Origin: a virus
Direction: 5' to 3' (one strand)
IMG/VR virus record: IMGVR_UViG_3300012000_002412
Location: 101,276 to 165,275 of that record
DNA: 64,000 bases
The translations under genes and the position numbers were made by a program. Of the stretch, positions 8,455-17,363 are shown piece after piece. The notes under the pieces are model-generated. The model did not search any database, was not told the origin of the DNA, and was given only the letters and a program-made list of their open reading frames with translations. Positions within the stretch are counted from its first letter, which is position 1; each line of letters starts with the position of its first letter.

Positions 8455-8580
8455 TTAATCAAAAACCAATGGATTAGCCTTAAAAGCTCCTTTCTTTAAA
8501 TAATTAAGTGTATTTATAATAAAATCCGATTCTAAAATAGCTTTAGCTTCAAAATCTTCATATAATTTTAAATATCTCAT
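8455..8580 (-). CDS. very small targeting-peptide protein, 41 aa
   Basis: An ATG at 8580 opens a 41-residue frame starting MRYLKLYEDFEAKAILES and ending at TAA 8455-8457. The first ten residues are the shared peptide, and an exact late-type box (8594-8605, minus strand) stands in front. After removal of the peptide only about 30 residues would remain (DFIINTLNYLKKGAF). It may be a tiny internal protein, or the surviving 5' end of a larger gene. Confidence 0.6.
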   Translation of the reverse strand: MRYLKLYEDFEAKAILESDFIINTLNYLKKGAFKANPLVFD

Positions 8581-8593
8581 AAATATTTTTATT

Positions 8594-8605
8594 TTTATAT
8601 ATTAA
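8594..8605 (-). promoter_or_regulatory. late-type promoter box
   Basis: TTAATATATAAA on the minus strand, 13 bases before the ATG at 8580. Confidence 0.5.
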
Positions 8606-8639
8606 ATTTGAATAAACCTTTTTTAATAGAATACTATAA

Positions 8640-8705
8640 ATGTAGTATGTGTCAATAACACTGTCATAATGTCAGTAAAATATTAATGGCACGTCATTTG
8701 ACAAT
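8640..8705 (+). promoter_or_regulatory. candidate control region of dnaK with repeated TGTCA
   Basis: Between the divergent 41-aa gene and dnaK the pentamer TGTCA occurs three times (near 8651, 8663 and 8671), with its complement TGACA near 8699. The spacing is irregular. No CIRCE-type inverted repeat and no clear TAnnTTTG box is visible. It could be an operator array or a chance result of AT-rich sequence. Confidence 0.25.
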
Positions 8706-8728
8706 AGCATAATAAAAAATAAAAAAAT

Positions 8729-10591
8729 ATGAACGAAAAAATTATTGGTATTGACCTTGGGAGTTACAACTCCGCCGTATCTGTTTATGAGGGAACAGAA
8801 GTAAAAATTATTCCTAATTCAGAAGGTGCCCTTACCACACCTTCTTATGTTGCTTTTACAAAAGATGGTATCAAAGTAGGGGATCCAGCTAAAAGACAAG
8901 CAACGATTAATCCTGAAAAAACAATTTTTAACATTAAGCGTTTGATGGGTAAAACTTATGAGCAAGTTAAACACCTTAAAAGACCTTACAAAATTGTTGA
9001 CCAGAAAGGAAGACCTGGAATACAAATCGATGACAAGACCTACTCACCTGAAGAAATTTCAGCTATGATTATTCAGAAAATGAAAAAAACCGCTGAAGAT
9101 TTCCTTGGGCATGAGGTGAAAAGAGCCATCATCACGGTTCCTGCTCACTTTAACTCAGAAGAAAGACAAGCAACAAAATTAGCTGGTGAAATTGCTGGTC
9201 TTACGGTAGAAAGAGTTATTGCTGAACCAACGGCAGCTATTTTGAATGTCGATTCAAAATCCGAAAACAAATATGCTGTCTTTGATTTTGGTGGGTGTAC
9301 AATGGACCTTTCTATTGTTGATGTCGCAGATGGAGTATTTGAAATCTTATCAACAGACGGAGACTTAGATTTAGGTGGATCCCTAATCGACGAAGAAGTA
9401 GTAAATTGGATGGCTGAAGAATTTTTGAAAGACGAAGGTATGGATCTTAGAAAAGACCCAATGGCTCATCAAAGATTGTTCGAGGCTGCTGAAAAGGCAA
9501 AAATTGAATTATCTGGTTCATCACAGGCTGATATCAATCTACCTTACATCACCTCGGTTGATGGTATACCAAAACACTTGGTTAGACAGTTGTCAAAGTC
9601 CAAGTTCGAACAGTTGATTGATCCTATCATTGAAAGAACAATCAACAAATCTAAATCAGCTTTGAAGAGTTCTGGGTTAAAAACTTCACAAATCAATGAA
9701 GTTCTCCTTGTCGGTGGGTCTTCTAGAATCCCACTTGTTCAAGAAAAACTTGAAAAACTTTTTGGAAAAAAACCCTCTAAATCCCTAAATCCTGATACTT
9801 GTGTTTCTACTGGCGCAACTATCCAGGGTGGTGTAATGACTGGAAACGTTACTGACGTTTTGTTACTTGATGTGCTTCCACTTTCAATTGGTATTGAAAC
9901 TATGGGACAGGTCATGACTAAATTAATCGAAAGTAACACCACAATCCCTACTCGAAAATCTGAAACATTTTCAACTGCGTCTGACAATCAGTCTTCAGTT
10001 GAAATCCATGTTATTCAGGGAGAAAGACCGATGGCTCGGGATAATAAATCTCTTGGTAGATTTCACTTAGGGGGAATTATGCCAGCGCCGAGAGGTGTTC
10101 CGCAAATCGAGGTAACGATCGATATCGATGCAAATGGAATTCTTTCTGTTTCTGCTAAAGATAAAGCTACCGGAAAAGAGAATAATATCAGAATTGAAGG
10201 TAACTCACAATTATCTAAAGAAGAAATTGAAAGAATGAAACAGGAAGCTGAGGCAAATGCTGAGGCAGATGCTAAAGAAAAAGAAAGAGCCGAAAAGCTA
10301 AATGCGGCCGACTCTTTAATATTCCAAACAGAGAAACAACTTAAAGAGTTCTCTGAGCAACTGACTGAAGATGATAAATCTCATCTTACTACGAAATTAG
10401 ACCAACTAAAGTCTGCTTTCTCTGAAAAAGATTTAGAAAAAATAGACACAGCTCAATCTGAACTTAATCAAACTTGGTCTGAAATTAGCACTCGTCTTTA
10501 TCAACAAACAAAAAATCAATCTGAAACTACTCAGAATACCAGCACTGGAAATGATGAAGTTCAAGATGCTGATTTTGAAGAAGTCAATTGA
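8729..10591 (+). CDS. dnaK: Hsp70 chaperone DnaK
   Basis: A complete 620-aa DnaK. The ATPase domain shows the phosphate-1 loop [12 protein letters not shown] (usual GIDLGTTNS slightly altered), [22 protein letters not shown], the phosphate-2 loop [11 protein letters not shown] (usually FDLGGGTFD) and [14 protein letters not shown]. The substrate domain has [22 protein letters not shown] and the helical lid. It ends in DADFEEVN, like bacterial DnaK tails, so it was probably captured from a bacterium. No DnaJ or GrpE gene is in the window, but a cargo protein at 40194 carries an expanded DnaJ-type zinc region. It has its own terminator. DnaK may aid phage protein folding or assembly. Confidence 0.95.
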   Translation: MNEKIIGIDLGSYNSAVSVYEGTEVKIIPNSEGALTTPSYVAFTKDGIKVGDPAKRQATINPEKTIFNIKRLMGKTYEQVKHLKRPYKIVDQKGRPGIQIDDKTYSPEEISAMIIQKMKKTAEDFLGHEVKRAIITVPAHFNSEERQATKLAGEIAGLTVERVIAEPTAAILNVDSKSENKYAVFDFGGCTMDLSIVDVADGVFEILSTDGDLDLGGSLIDEEVVNWMAEEFLKDEGMDLRKDPMAHQRLFEAAEKAKIELSGSSQADINLPYITSVDGIPKHLVRQLSKSKFEQLIDPIIERTINKSKSALKSSGLKTSQINEVLLVGGSSRIPLVQEKLEKLFGKKPSKSLNPDTCVSTGATIQGGVMTGNVTDVLLLDVLPLSIGIETMGQVMTKLIESNTTIPTRKSETFSTASDNQSSVEIHVIQGERPMARDNKSLGRFHLGGIMPAPRGVPQIEVTIDIDANGILSVSAKDKATGKENNIRIEGNSQLSKEEIERMKQEAEANAEADAKEKERAEKLNAADSLIFQTEKQLKEFSEQLTEDDKSHLTTKLDQLKSAFSEKDLEKIDTAQSELNQTWSEISTRLYQQTKNQSETTQNTSTGNDEVQDADFEEVN

Positions 10592-10606
10592 TTTTAACTT
10601 TGTAAT

Positions 10607-10639
10607 AAAAAAACCCAGTCTTTCGACTGGGTTTTTTTT
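10607..10639 (+). terminator. intrinsic terminator of dnaK
   Basis: A 14-bp stem, AAAAAAACCCAGTC with GACTGGGTTTTTTT, closes a TTTC loop just after the dnaK stop. The A-run on the left would let it also work for the opposite strand. Confidence 0.85.
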
Positions 10640-10666
10640 ATCTGGGTGGCGTGTGTTTACTTTTAA

Positions 10667-11905
10667 TTAAGGTTCGTCATAATATTCACCATCGGTTGTT
10701 CTAAGCACTCTTACATCACGGTTTTGGTCATATACATTTGAAATTATCTTATAACGTGGGTACAAGTAACACAATGTGTCACAATATGGATAAAAATCCA
10801 AATCTACATAGTCTAGTTCTGCTGTTATTTCTGCTTTAACCGGTGACTGGCCTCTGGTAATTTTTTCATTTGGCTCCATTGTTTGGGCCTCTTTGTAGTA
10901 CCATTTATTTTTTTGAGCAAACTGTTTGAAAAGTTCAATATCTGAATCTTGAACTGTGTAGATTCTGTCCATAAATTTTTCATTACCGCCTAAAATAGTA
11001 CAATCCCAAAGAATAGCACGTCCTTTAATTTTTTTTGATACATATTTATCCCCTACCATTTCACCTTTATCAGAATAAAGTATTACCAATGAAACTTGTG
11101 GATTTTTTGCATATATATCCATTAACTCACTGGAAACATGGCTCATACAAGAGTTATTCATTGACCCTCCACCTTCTTGGTAATTTTCATACCAATACCA
11201 CTTTTTAATATCATCACCTTGTACAATATCAAATTGATTTAGGGCATTTGATGCAAAATCATAAGTAGCTTTCCATTGGTTAACAAATTCTTCAAGTTCT
11301 TGGTCCGTAACAGAGACACCAGCGGCTCTTAAGAGGGGCCTTACTAGTCTACCAACTCTTATTGGATTTCGAGAAGTGTTCCAGATATGTGAATCATTTG
11401 GTTCCAACACTGATAGTGAATCCTTGTTTAGCACTGCCAATCTCTTTTCTTCACTGTCAGTTAGTTCTTCAAAAAGCACAAACACTTTATTAGATTGTTG
11501 ACTAACAGTTTCGGCCTTTATTAGACCTTTTTGTCCACTTTCGGGTCTCCAAATATCTTGGTATCTATCGTATCCTAAGATGTCAAATATCGCATCGTTT
11601 GTATCACTATGCGTTAATTGCCTTCTTGTTCCTACCACATAAACAACTGGTTTATTTCCAATTAGTTCCTGAACTTTTCTATCAGGTGTAAATGATAATT
11701 CTTCTTTATTGTCTGTTACGTCAATATAGTTATGCTGAGTGGCAAAGTCTTTTGAATTGACATCAATTAGCTGCTGAGCTACTTTATTTGAAGACATTCT
11801 TGATAGAAGATTAATAAATCTATCTGATAAAACTACTTTTGACTCTAAAACTAATTCTTCAATTTTGCTTTCGGTTAAGAAATCAATAAATTTTTTTAAT
11901 TTCAT
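10667..11905 (-). CDS. targeting-peptide cargo protein, 412 aa (paralog of 40194-41906)
   Basis: MKLKKFIDFLTE is a very clear targeting peptide (FIDFLTE against T4 YQEFIAE). The body is related to the protein at 40194-41906: both have VVxGDDIKKxY followed by a Gly-rich turn, NSCM, then QVSLxILxS, KGRAILWD or AGRAILWE, and MDRIYTx(R/Q)xxDxxLFK. The related block is about residues 225-345. This copy lacks the zinc-knuckle tail and ends in a different acidic, aromatic region. The fold and activity are unknown. It is transcribed from a box at 11908-11920 and is convergent with dnaK. Confidence 0.8.
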   Translation of the reverse strand: MKLKKFIDFLTESKIEELVLESKVVLSDRFINLLSRMSSNKVAQQLIDVNSKDFATQHNYIDVTDNKEELSFTPDRKVQELIGNKPVVYVVGTRRQLTHSDTNDAIFDILGYDRYQDIWRPESGQKGLIKAETVSQQSNKVFVLFEELTDSEEKRLAVLNKDSLSVLEPNDSHIWNTSRNPIRVGRLVRPLLRAAGVSVTDQELEEFVNQWKATYDFASNALNQFDIVQGDDIKKWYWYENYQEGGGSMNNSCMSHVSSELMDIYAKNPQVSLVILYSDKGEMVGDKYVSKKIKGRAILWDCTILGGNEKFMDRIYTVQDSDIELFKQFAQKNKWYYKEAQTMEPNEKITRGQSPVKAEITAELDYVDLDFYPYCDTLCYLYPRYKIISNVYDQNRDVRVLRTTDGEYYDEP

Positions 11906-11907
11906 AG

Positions 11908-11920
11908 TCTATATATAAAA
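11908..11920 (-). promoter_or_regulatory. late-type promoter box
   Basis: TTTTATATATAGA on the minus strand, 2 bases before the ATG at 11905. It is nearly the same as the box before 4617. Confidence 0.5.
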
Positions 11921-11948
11921 AATCTTTTTTTAGAAACATTTAAAATTT

Positions 11949-12233
11949 ATGCTATTTATCTCTAAAAATATATATAGAGTGGAAATATTATTTGACAAAG
12001 TGCTTAAAAGAAAGATAAAATCTTTAATCATAGAGCTATGCTGTGGTCAAAATGACGAATTATTAATAGATTTTCCGCTTTCAATTGGTGTCTATCAAAC
12101 AATTGAAATAGATGATGATTTAGGTGATATTATTCTACACTTATTTGATTCCGACTTTGATTACCCTTTTCTTTTTGATGACTTATCATCTGATGATAAA
12201 CTTAGAGTTTATCAAATCTTAAAGGGAATTTAA
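11949..12233 (+). CDS. hypothetical protein, 94 aa
   Basis: A small acidic protein with LIIELCCGQNDELLIDFPLS in the first half and a very acidic second half (DDDLGDIILHLFDSDFDY). It is divergent from the cargo gene at 10667-11905 and its last 15 bases overlap the end of the endolysin gene on the other strand. No family recognised. Confidence 0.55.
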   Translation: MLFISKNIYRVEILFDKVLKRKIKSLIIELCCGQNDELLIDFPLSIGVYQTIEIDDDLGDIILHLFDSDFDYPFLFDDLSSDDKLRVYQILKGI

Positions 12234-13235
12234 CATTTTAATCAGTTCTGGTTGAGGAAACACATCAAATTTATCCGTTCTGACTTGGGTGTGACTTCTA
12301 AGACCACCAGAAGAAAACCACTTCTCGTCATACTCAAACCACTCTTCATTATAAATGCCTTTGTCTATGGTGATATTCCAAACAGATTGGATATAAATTA
12401 TCAACTTTCGCAGACTTTCAATTTGATTATCGGTGTATTTTTCCCAAAATTTATAACCCCTGAACGGTTTTTCTAATTCTATGACATCTTCAGCTTTTAC
12501 CACTTTGTTGACATAATTAAAAAACTGACCGGATCTAAAAGTTAGTGGTCCATAATTGCAAATTTCAATCGATACCGATTCTGAATTTAATTTCTTACTC
12601 ATTTTTGATATTCCTAAGTGATAAGCCCAATATCTTTCATCTATTGCTTTTAAGATTTTTCCATCCCATAGAGTGTCATCGGTAGATGAAGATCTTCTAC
12701 CAATCACAAAATGTGTTGCAACTTTAAGAGGCAGGGGATTTCCTAATTCATCAAGTTTTGTATTTCCTGAGTCATCTTTTTGAAAATCTTTTTCCCAACC
12801 ACCAATAGTCCAGTCAGGTCTCGATCCGCCTGCTGTGTGGTGTAACCAAATCGTATTCTTTTTAGTTTCTTCTTTGTAATACTCATCTTCACTTAGTAGA
12901 TTGTTATAGATAATAAGACCGCCTTCGCCTACATATGAAATTTTATTTGGTATATCATTTTTTACTCTATTACTTTCTTTTTCAACAAATTTTGGTCTAT
13001 TTAAGTCAATTACTTTTTTGGCATAGAGTTCGAGTTGATTCCAGGTCAAATTACCCACAATTCCATCGGCTTTTATATTAACTTCTTTTTGAAAATTACT
13101 GACCGATACAAGTAGGTTTTGACCAAAAATGCCATCTAATCTGCCGGTATAGAATCCAAAGTCTTTTAGTTTAGTCTGTAATAATTTAATGTCATCTCCT
13201 GACATATTTAACATCATAATCCTTTTTATCGTCAT
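12219..13235 (-). CDS. endolysin: PGRP-type N-acetylmuramoyl-L-alanine amidase with peptidoglycan-binding domain
   Basis: Residues 10-72 are a PG_binding_1 domain (DDIKLLQTKLKDFGFYTG, ADGIVGNLTWNQL). Residues 125-335 are an Amidase_2/PGRP catalytic domain like T7 lysozyme. It cleaves between muramic acid and L-Ala. Probable zinc ligands are the His pair in LHHTAGG (132-133) and His315, and HTQVRTDKFD supplies Lys322 and Asp324. THFVIGR and AYHLG are further family marks. There is no signal peptide, so a holin is expected; the small membrane protein at 18259-18465 is one candidate. The start overlaps the upstream gene by 4 bases. Confidence 0.9.
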   Translation of the reverse strand: MTIKRIMMLNMSGDDIKLLQTKLKDFGFYTGRLDGIFGQNLLVSVSNFQKEVNIKADGIVGNLTWNQLELYAKKVIDLNRPKFVEKESNRVKNDIPNKISYVGEGGLIIYNNLLSEDEYYKEETKKNTIWLHHTAGGSRPDWTIGGWEKDFQKDDSGNTKLDELGNPLPLKVATHFVIGRRSSSTDDTLWDGKILKAIDERYWAYHLGISKMSKKLNSESVSIEICNYGPLTFRSGQFFNYVNKVVKAEDVIELEKPFRGYKFWEKYTDNQIESLRKLIIYIQSVWNITIDKGIYNEEWFEYDEKWFSSGGLRSHTQVRTDKFDVFPQPELIKMLNSL

Positions 13236-13747
13236 AAATTTAAATTCTTTTTATACCTTTCTGCCTGTTGTTTTTCTAAATAAGCCTTTAAGTCTTCATA
13301 GGTAACTTGGCCAGGATTTAGCGATATTTTATCAGCATCGCCTTTTTTAATTTCTATTTTTTTCAATTCGTCATTTTTCTTTTTATCTTCATAGGCTTCT
13401 TCTGCTGATTTAAGCAGGTGTCCGATGTAAAAATCTATACCCTTTTTATCTACTAAATCAAAGTCATAAGTATTAACAAACTCTTCAAAATTATCCCCAA
13501 CATAAACTGCAAAATTCCTATCTAATATCATATGGTCGACATAAAATCTAATATCCCCAATATAACCCTGTGCAAATATTGTTGTGTTATACGAGCTATT
13601 ATAAAATCTAGCAAATCGGTCCTTTTCATTGAAAATCCTAGTTCCGTTTTTATCGACTGTGGAGATTAAACCTAAACTTCTAACAAAATGTTTACAATTT
13701 TTGAAGTTATTTACTATCTGCTGACTAGAAACAATATTTATTGACAT
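13232..13747 (-). CDS. hypothetical protein upstream of endolysin, 171 aa
   Basis: A soluble protein with no membrane segment, so not a holin. The N-terminal 110 residues are mixed alpha/beta (RFYVDHMILDRNFAVYVG), and residues 115-171 are a charged helix (KSAEEAYEDKKKNDELKKIE) likely to form a coiled coil. It overlaps the endolysin start by 4 bases and should be co-expressed with it. It may be a structural or lysis-accessory protein; no family recognised. Confidence 0.65.
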   Translation of the reverse strand: MSINIVSSQQIVNNFKNCKHFVRSLGLISTVDKNGTRIFNEKDRFARFYNSSYNTTIFAQGYIGDIRFYVDHMILDRNFAVYVGDNFEEFVNTYDFDLVDKKGIDFYIGHLLKSAEEAYEDKKKNDELKKIEIKKGDADKISLNPGQVTYEDLKAYLEKQQAERYKKNLNL

Positions 13748-13776
13748 AAATTATTTATTAATCTATGGTGTTTCCC

Positions 13777-14373
13777 TTATTCGGTTTCTATTTGAAAACT
13801 TTTATCTTGGCCATCAATTTCGGATTTTATAAAGGTTATGAAATCCTCTGTTGTAAGAGTTTGTTTCTTTTTTTCATCATCTTTGTTGACAGTCCAATTC
13901 CAACCCGATTTCTTCTCGATTTCAACAGTCATGCTAAGCCAGTTTATTAAAGTATCGGTATCGGAATCGTATTTTCTAATTTTGATGGTGGCTTTTTTTA
14001 TATCCTCCATTCTAAAATCTTTTTTTGGATCTTTTGGAGCCGCGTCCTTTAGGTCAATTAATATAATAACTGAATACCAGGAGCTTAAGTTATCTGAAAA
14101 TTTTATTGTAAGTGAATCATATAATCTAGAATATAAAGAAATCTCACTACTTTCAAGTGTAATTCCCTGATCTTTAAGAGTTTTTTTCTTTTTCTTTTTT
14201 GAATCTAATTTTGCCTGAGAAATTGTTTTTTCACCTGAGGGTATATTTTCTGATTCTTCTTCAAATATAGAATTGATCTCTTCTCTAATATTCATTAGCA
14301 ACATCTTAATATAAGTTTCCTGTGGATCATTTAACTCTTCGGTGATAAATTGCTTGAATTTTCTTATACTCAT
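13777..14373 (-). CDS. targeting-peptide (CTS) cargo protein, 198 aa
   Basis: MSIRKFKQFITE is a clear copy of the peptide (FKQFITE against T4 YQEFIAE), with a predicted cut after Glu12. The mature part contains a lysine run (residues 58-64), a beta-rich stretch (SSWYSVIILIDLKDA, KATIKIRKYDSD) and GWNWTVNKDDEKKKQTL. No family recognised. A late-type box lies 2 bases upstream of the start. Confidence 0.75.
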   Translation of the reverse strand: MSIRKFKQFITEELNDPQETYIKMLLMNIREEINSIFEEESENIPSGEKTISQAKLDSKKKKKKTLKDQGITLESSEISLYSRLYDSLTIKFSDNLSSWYSVIILIDLKDAAPKDPKKDFRMEDIKKATIKIRKYDSDTDTLINWLSMTVEIEKKSGWNWTVNKDDEKKKQTLTTEDFITFIKSEIDGQDKSFQIETE

Positions 14374-14375
14374 AG

Positions 14376-14387
14376 TTTATATATTAA
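14376..14387 (-). promoter_or_regulatory. late-type promoter box
   Basis: TTAATATATAAA on the minus strand, just before the ATG at 14373. Confidence 0.55.
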
Positions 14388-14402
14388 TTTTTATAATTGC
14401 AG

Positions 14403-14433
14403 TTTGATAATATAGATTTCTTTTGTATATTTG
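14403..14433 (+). promoter_or_regulatory. host-type promoter of the UV endonuclease gene
   Basis: TTTG at 14403-14406, a 19-base spacer and TATATTTG at 14426-14433 match the Bacteroidetes consensus exactly. The ATG follows 4 bases later, so the message would be nearly leaderless. Confidence 0.75.
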
Positions 14434-14437
14434 AATT

Positions 14438-15346
14438 ATGGGTAATATAGGGTATTGTTGTATAAATCTCTCACTAAACGTGGGCAAAAGAAAAAAAGAC
14501 CAAGTATTGGTAAATAGAGGAATGGTTCGAAAAACCTTTGATTTGAAAGGTTTAGATTATGTTTCTGAATTGATTATACTAAACCTTAAAGATACTTTGA
14601 AAGTAATCGACTGGAATATCAAAAATAATATCTATGTCTATCGTATGTCTTCTGATTCTTTTCCTTGGATGTCTGAATATATTTTTGATAGTCTTCCAAA
14701 CTTCAATACCATAAAGGATTTACTAAAACAAATAGGAGATAAAGCTAAGTCTTGTGGTATGAGACTTTCGTATCATCCTGGCCCTTTCAACGTGTTGCCG
14801 TCTGAAAGACAAGAAGTTATTTTTCGAGCAATTGCTGAACTAGACCAACATGCTTATCTTATGGACTTAATTGGTCTTGAACAAACAACATATTATCCTA
14901 TCAATATTCACGTCGGTACCACTAAACCAACGACTTACGACGCTGCTAAGAAATTCTGCCAAAGTTTTCAATTACTATCAAACTCTTGTAAGAAAAGGCT
15001 AACAATCGAGAATGATGATTCGCCTAATCAGTTTTCGGTAAAAATGCTATATGACTGGGTTCATAAAGAAATTGGAATTCCTATTGTATTTGACCAACAC
15101 CATTTTAATTACGGACCACAAGATCAAACGATGGAAGAGGCTCTTAGACTTGCTATTTCTACTTGGGGTGATGTCAAACCTCTAACTCATATGAGTTCTC
15201 CAAAAACTTTAGAAGACATCACTTCAAAACAAACGGCTCATGCTGATTATATTTATGAAGAAATCCAAACATTCGGTCTTGATTTTGATACTGAAATTGA
15301 AGCAAAGGCTAAAGATCTGGCTGTATTAAGATATAGGGGGACCTAA
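14438..15346 (+). CDS. uvsE: UV damage endonuclease (UvsE/UVDE)
   Basis: A 302-aa TIM-barrel endonuclease that nicks 5' to UV photoproducts and starts alternative excision repair. Family marks include the opening IGYCCINLSL, YRMSSDSFPW, MRLSYHPGPFNVLPS, YPINIHVGTT, RLTIENDD and VFDQHHFNYGP, which hold the metal-binding His, Glu and Asp residues. Length is normal. It is driven by a host-type rather than a late-type promoter. With a short UvrC, a UVR-motif protein and a UmuDC pair elsewhere here, it suggests strong selection by sunlight. Confidence 0.92.
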   Translation: MGNIGYCCINLSLNVGKRKKDQVLVNRGMVRKTFDLKGLDYVSELIILNLKDTLKVIDWNIKNNIYVYRMSSDSFPWMSEYIFDSLPNFNTIKDLLKQIGDKAKSCGMRLSYHPGPFNVLPSERQEVIFRAIAELDQHAYLMDLIGLEQTTYYPINIHVGTTKPTTYDAAKKFCQSFQLLSNSCKKRLTIENDDSPNQFSVKMLYDWVHKEIGIPIVFDQHHFNYGPQDQTMEEALRLAISTWGDVKPLTHMSSPKTLEDITSKQTAHADYIYEEIQTFGLDFDTEIEAKAKDLAVLRYRGT

Positions 15347-15372
15347 TTTAATCTAACTGTATATTCAAATAC

Positions 15373-15384
15373 TGATATATAGAG
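15373..15384 (+). promoter_or_regulatory. late-type promoter box
   Basis: TGATATATAGAG, 2 bases before the ATG at 15387. Confidence 0.4.
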
Positions 15385-15386
15385 TG

Positions 15387-16046
15387 ATGAAATATTTAAT
15401 TACTTTTACAGCTGTTTTGATTTCTGGATTATTTTTATCTCAAAAAATCACAGTAAAAAACTCGTTACAAATTCAACACGGAGACATTGTGTTGTATTTA
15501 GATGATGATACCTGCACTTTGGTTTCTAAACACACAATAACTTATCAAGAATTTCAAAAATTGGGAAACTGGTCAAGATCCGATAAGTGGTTCGATGATA
15601 CCTGGACTGGTAAATACTTAAAAAAGTATTATACCAATACAAACTATGATAAAGGGCACTTAACACCATCTCATATCACAACATATGATTCTCTTCTAAA
15701 CTCAAGATCATTTAGTATGTTTAATCAAGCCCCACAGGCTAAATATTTTAATGAACACACTTGGCAAAAACTCGAATCAGATGTCGAAGACACCATTCAA
15801 AAAAATAAATCAGATGCTGTGATTATAACTGGTGTTATTTACAATGAAAAGAATAAGACATATTTGGGTAATAGTAAGATTAAAATACCAACTCACTATT
15901 TTAAAGTTCTTTTTATATCAAAAAAACAATGGGTTTGGATAGGTGAAAATGTTGAAGATAAAGCAAAATGCCAAGTTAAATTGATTAAATTATCGGATTT
16001 GAATCTTATCTTCAAAAAAAATTCAATGAACTTGAATATTAAATAA
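15387..16046 (+). CDS. secreted DNA/RNA non-specific endonuclease (NUC1 / beta-beta-alpha-Me)
   Basis: The N-terminus (MKYLITFTAVLISGLFLSQ) is a Sec signal peptide. The catalytic motif is YDKGHLTPSH near residue 88, in place of the usual DRGH, followed by SMFNQAPQ with the Mg-binding Asn, and FKVLFI further on. This is the Serratia nuclease family, which degrades DNA and RNA. An in-frame GTG lies 3 bases upstream, but the ATG is the likelier start. Export to the periplasm or outside is predicted. It could degrade competing phage DNA, help lysis or recycle nucleotides. Confidence 0.85.
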   Translation: MKYLITFTAVLISGLFLSQKITVKNSLQIQHGDIVLYLDDDTCTLVSKHTITYQEFQKLGNWSRSDKWFDDTWTGKYLKKYYTNTNYDKGHLTPSHITTYDSLLNSRSFSMFNQAPQAKYFNEHTWQKLESDVEDTIQKNKSDAVIITGVIYNEKNKTYLGNSKIKIPTHYFKVLFISKKQWVWIGENVEDKAKCQVKLIKLSDLNLIFKKNSMNLNIK

Positions 16047-16063
16047 ACTTCATACGACCGGTA

Positions 16064-16791
16064 TTACTTATTTAATATATTTTCAATATCTTGAATTGAT
16101 TCTTTATTTTTGATAGGATCTAAATAGAGTTTAGATATTTTTAAGAAAGCTATTATATTTTTTGGTTGTTTAGATTTAATTTCTTTAAGTTTTTGAACTA
16201 AGTCAACACTGTCAGATTTTTCTTCTTTTTCATCATCCGCTCCGCCGGTGATTTCGGTTATATCTTTTTTAACAATACCTACTTTATCATTTTCTATTGA
16301 TACCTCGACTGTGCCATCATCTGAAACTTTGACATCTTTAATTTCACCCGTCGCTTCTCCTCCTGCTTTTTTACTATATTCAATTTCGAGTTCTTCGGTT
16401 TTCCCATTAATTATTTTTGCTAGATTCTTGGGTGTCAGAGCTTCTTTTATTGTATTTAAAATATTTTCAACTACTGAGTCATATTTTTCACCCTTCAGTT
16501 CTGCTATTTTTTTCTCAAGAGTCGTGAGTTTTTTCATACAAGATAGTGTGCCTTTAAGCTGCTTGAATGTCTTAACCACCCCATTTTTTTTTTGATCACT
16601 TTTCTTAACACATCTAAGGCCTGTTTAATTCCCTGGGCTTCTTCTAACTCATCAGCATACTCGCCTAAAAAATCATCCATTTTTTTGTCGAATTCATCAT
16701 TTAGGACTCTTTTTTCATTCTCCAGCTTTAAAATCTCTTCATCGTTAGCCTCTGTTATTAAAAATAACTTGAAGTTCTTAAGATATTTCAT
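16064..16791 (-). pseudogene. targeting-peptide cargo gene split by a frameshift at an A10 run
   Basis: From ATG 16791 the frame gives MKYLKNFKLFLITE, a coiled-coil region (LENEKRVLNDEFDKKMDDF), then reads through ten A's (16584-16593) into a short unrelated tail ending at 16534. The -1 frame, open from 16579 to 16064, continues the protein well: LRKVIKKK-N-GVVKTFKQLKG and on through GTVEVSIENDKVGIV to the end. Joined, the product would be about 242 aa. The break could be a real mutation, a homopolymer sequencing error or -1 slippage on A10. The second half alone has only a GTG as first start. Function unknown. Confidence 0.65.
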
Positions 16792-16794
16792 ACC

Positions 16795-16806
16795 TTATAT
16801 ATAAAG
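16795..16806 (-). promoter_or_regulatory. late-type promoter box
   Basis: CTTTATATATAA on the minus strand, 3 bases before the ATG at 16791. Confidence 0.5.
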
Positions 16807-16892
16807 TACTTAGATTATTTATTTTGAACTCGGAACCAGAATTACTAGGGAATTTATGATACAGAAAACAATTCCAATTCGAGAACATTTAA

Positions 16893-17363
16893 TTATTTAT
16901 TGTTTATCGATGGATCTCCCATTTTTTGAATTAAGTCGTCTACTAATCTTGAAACAGCTTCTGGTCTATCATCTTTTTTAAACTTGACCTTAATTTTAGC
17001 CTTTCCTAAATTTGAATCTTTTTTATTTTGAGAATCAAAATGGATAGAACCAATACTGTGATACCTATCTTTTCCTAAAAGAGCTTTTTTGACTTCTGAA
17101 TCTTGTTTTTCGTGGTCCAGTAATAATCTAGCTTCAAAATCAACTTCGAGTTCATCTAATCCAACTGATGAATGATCGGCCAAAACATAGAGTGGAATAA
17201 CTATATCTTTATCGCCAACTTTGAAAGTTTTAGTAACAGGTGTGCCGTCTGATTTGAAGTAATTCTCTAAGTTATCAATATGCTGTCTCTCGGAAATTCT
17301 TCTAGCAACCAAAGCTGCTTCGTTTAGAGCACTTAGTAAATCATCAATGTTTAGTTTAGACAT
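16893..17363 (-). CDS. DUF2589-companion-like protein, 156 aa
   Basis: The layout (LNIDDLLSALNEAALVARRI, QHIDNLENYF, a short VIPLYVL strand, then SSVGLDELEVDFEARL) resembles small proteins that accompany DUF2589 proteins and may share their beta-sandwich fold. The C-terminal part has a beta strand (KAKIKVKFKK) and a helix. It lies directly downstream of the DUF2589 gene on the same strand, separated by a hairpin. The two strands DELEVDFEARL here and SADIEFSMEVK in the neighbour suggest a shared origin. Role unknown. Confidence 0.6.
   Translation of the reverse strand: MSKLNIDDLLSALNEAALVARRISERQHIDNLENYFKSDGTPVTKTFKVGDKDIVIPLYVLADHSSVGLDELEVDFEARLLLDHEKQDSEVKKALLGKDRYHSIGSIHFDSQNKKDSNLGKAKIKVKFKKDDRPEAVSRLVDDLIQKMGDPSINNK

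Noticed and set aside
8640-8728. A CIRCE-like heat-shock operator before dnaK
   Set aside because: Only irregular TGTCA repeats are present; the 9-9-9 inverted repeat of CIRCE is not seen.
13232-13747. Holin immediately upstream of the endolysin
   Set aside because: The protein has no hydrophobic segment long enough to cross a membrane.
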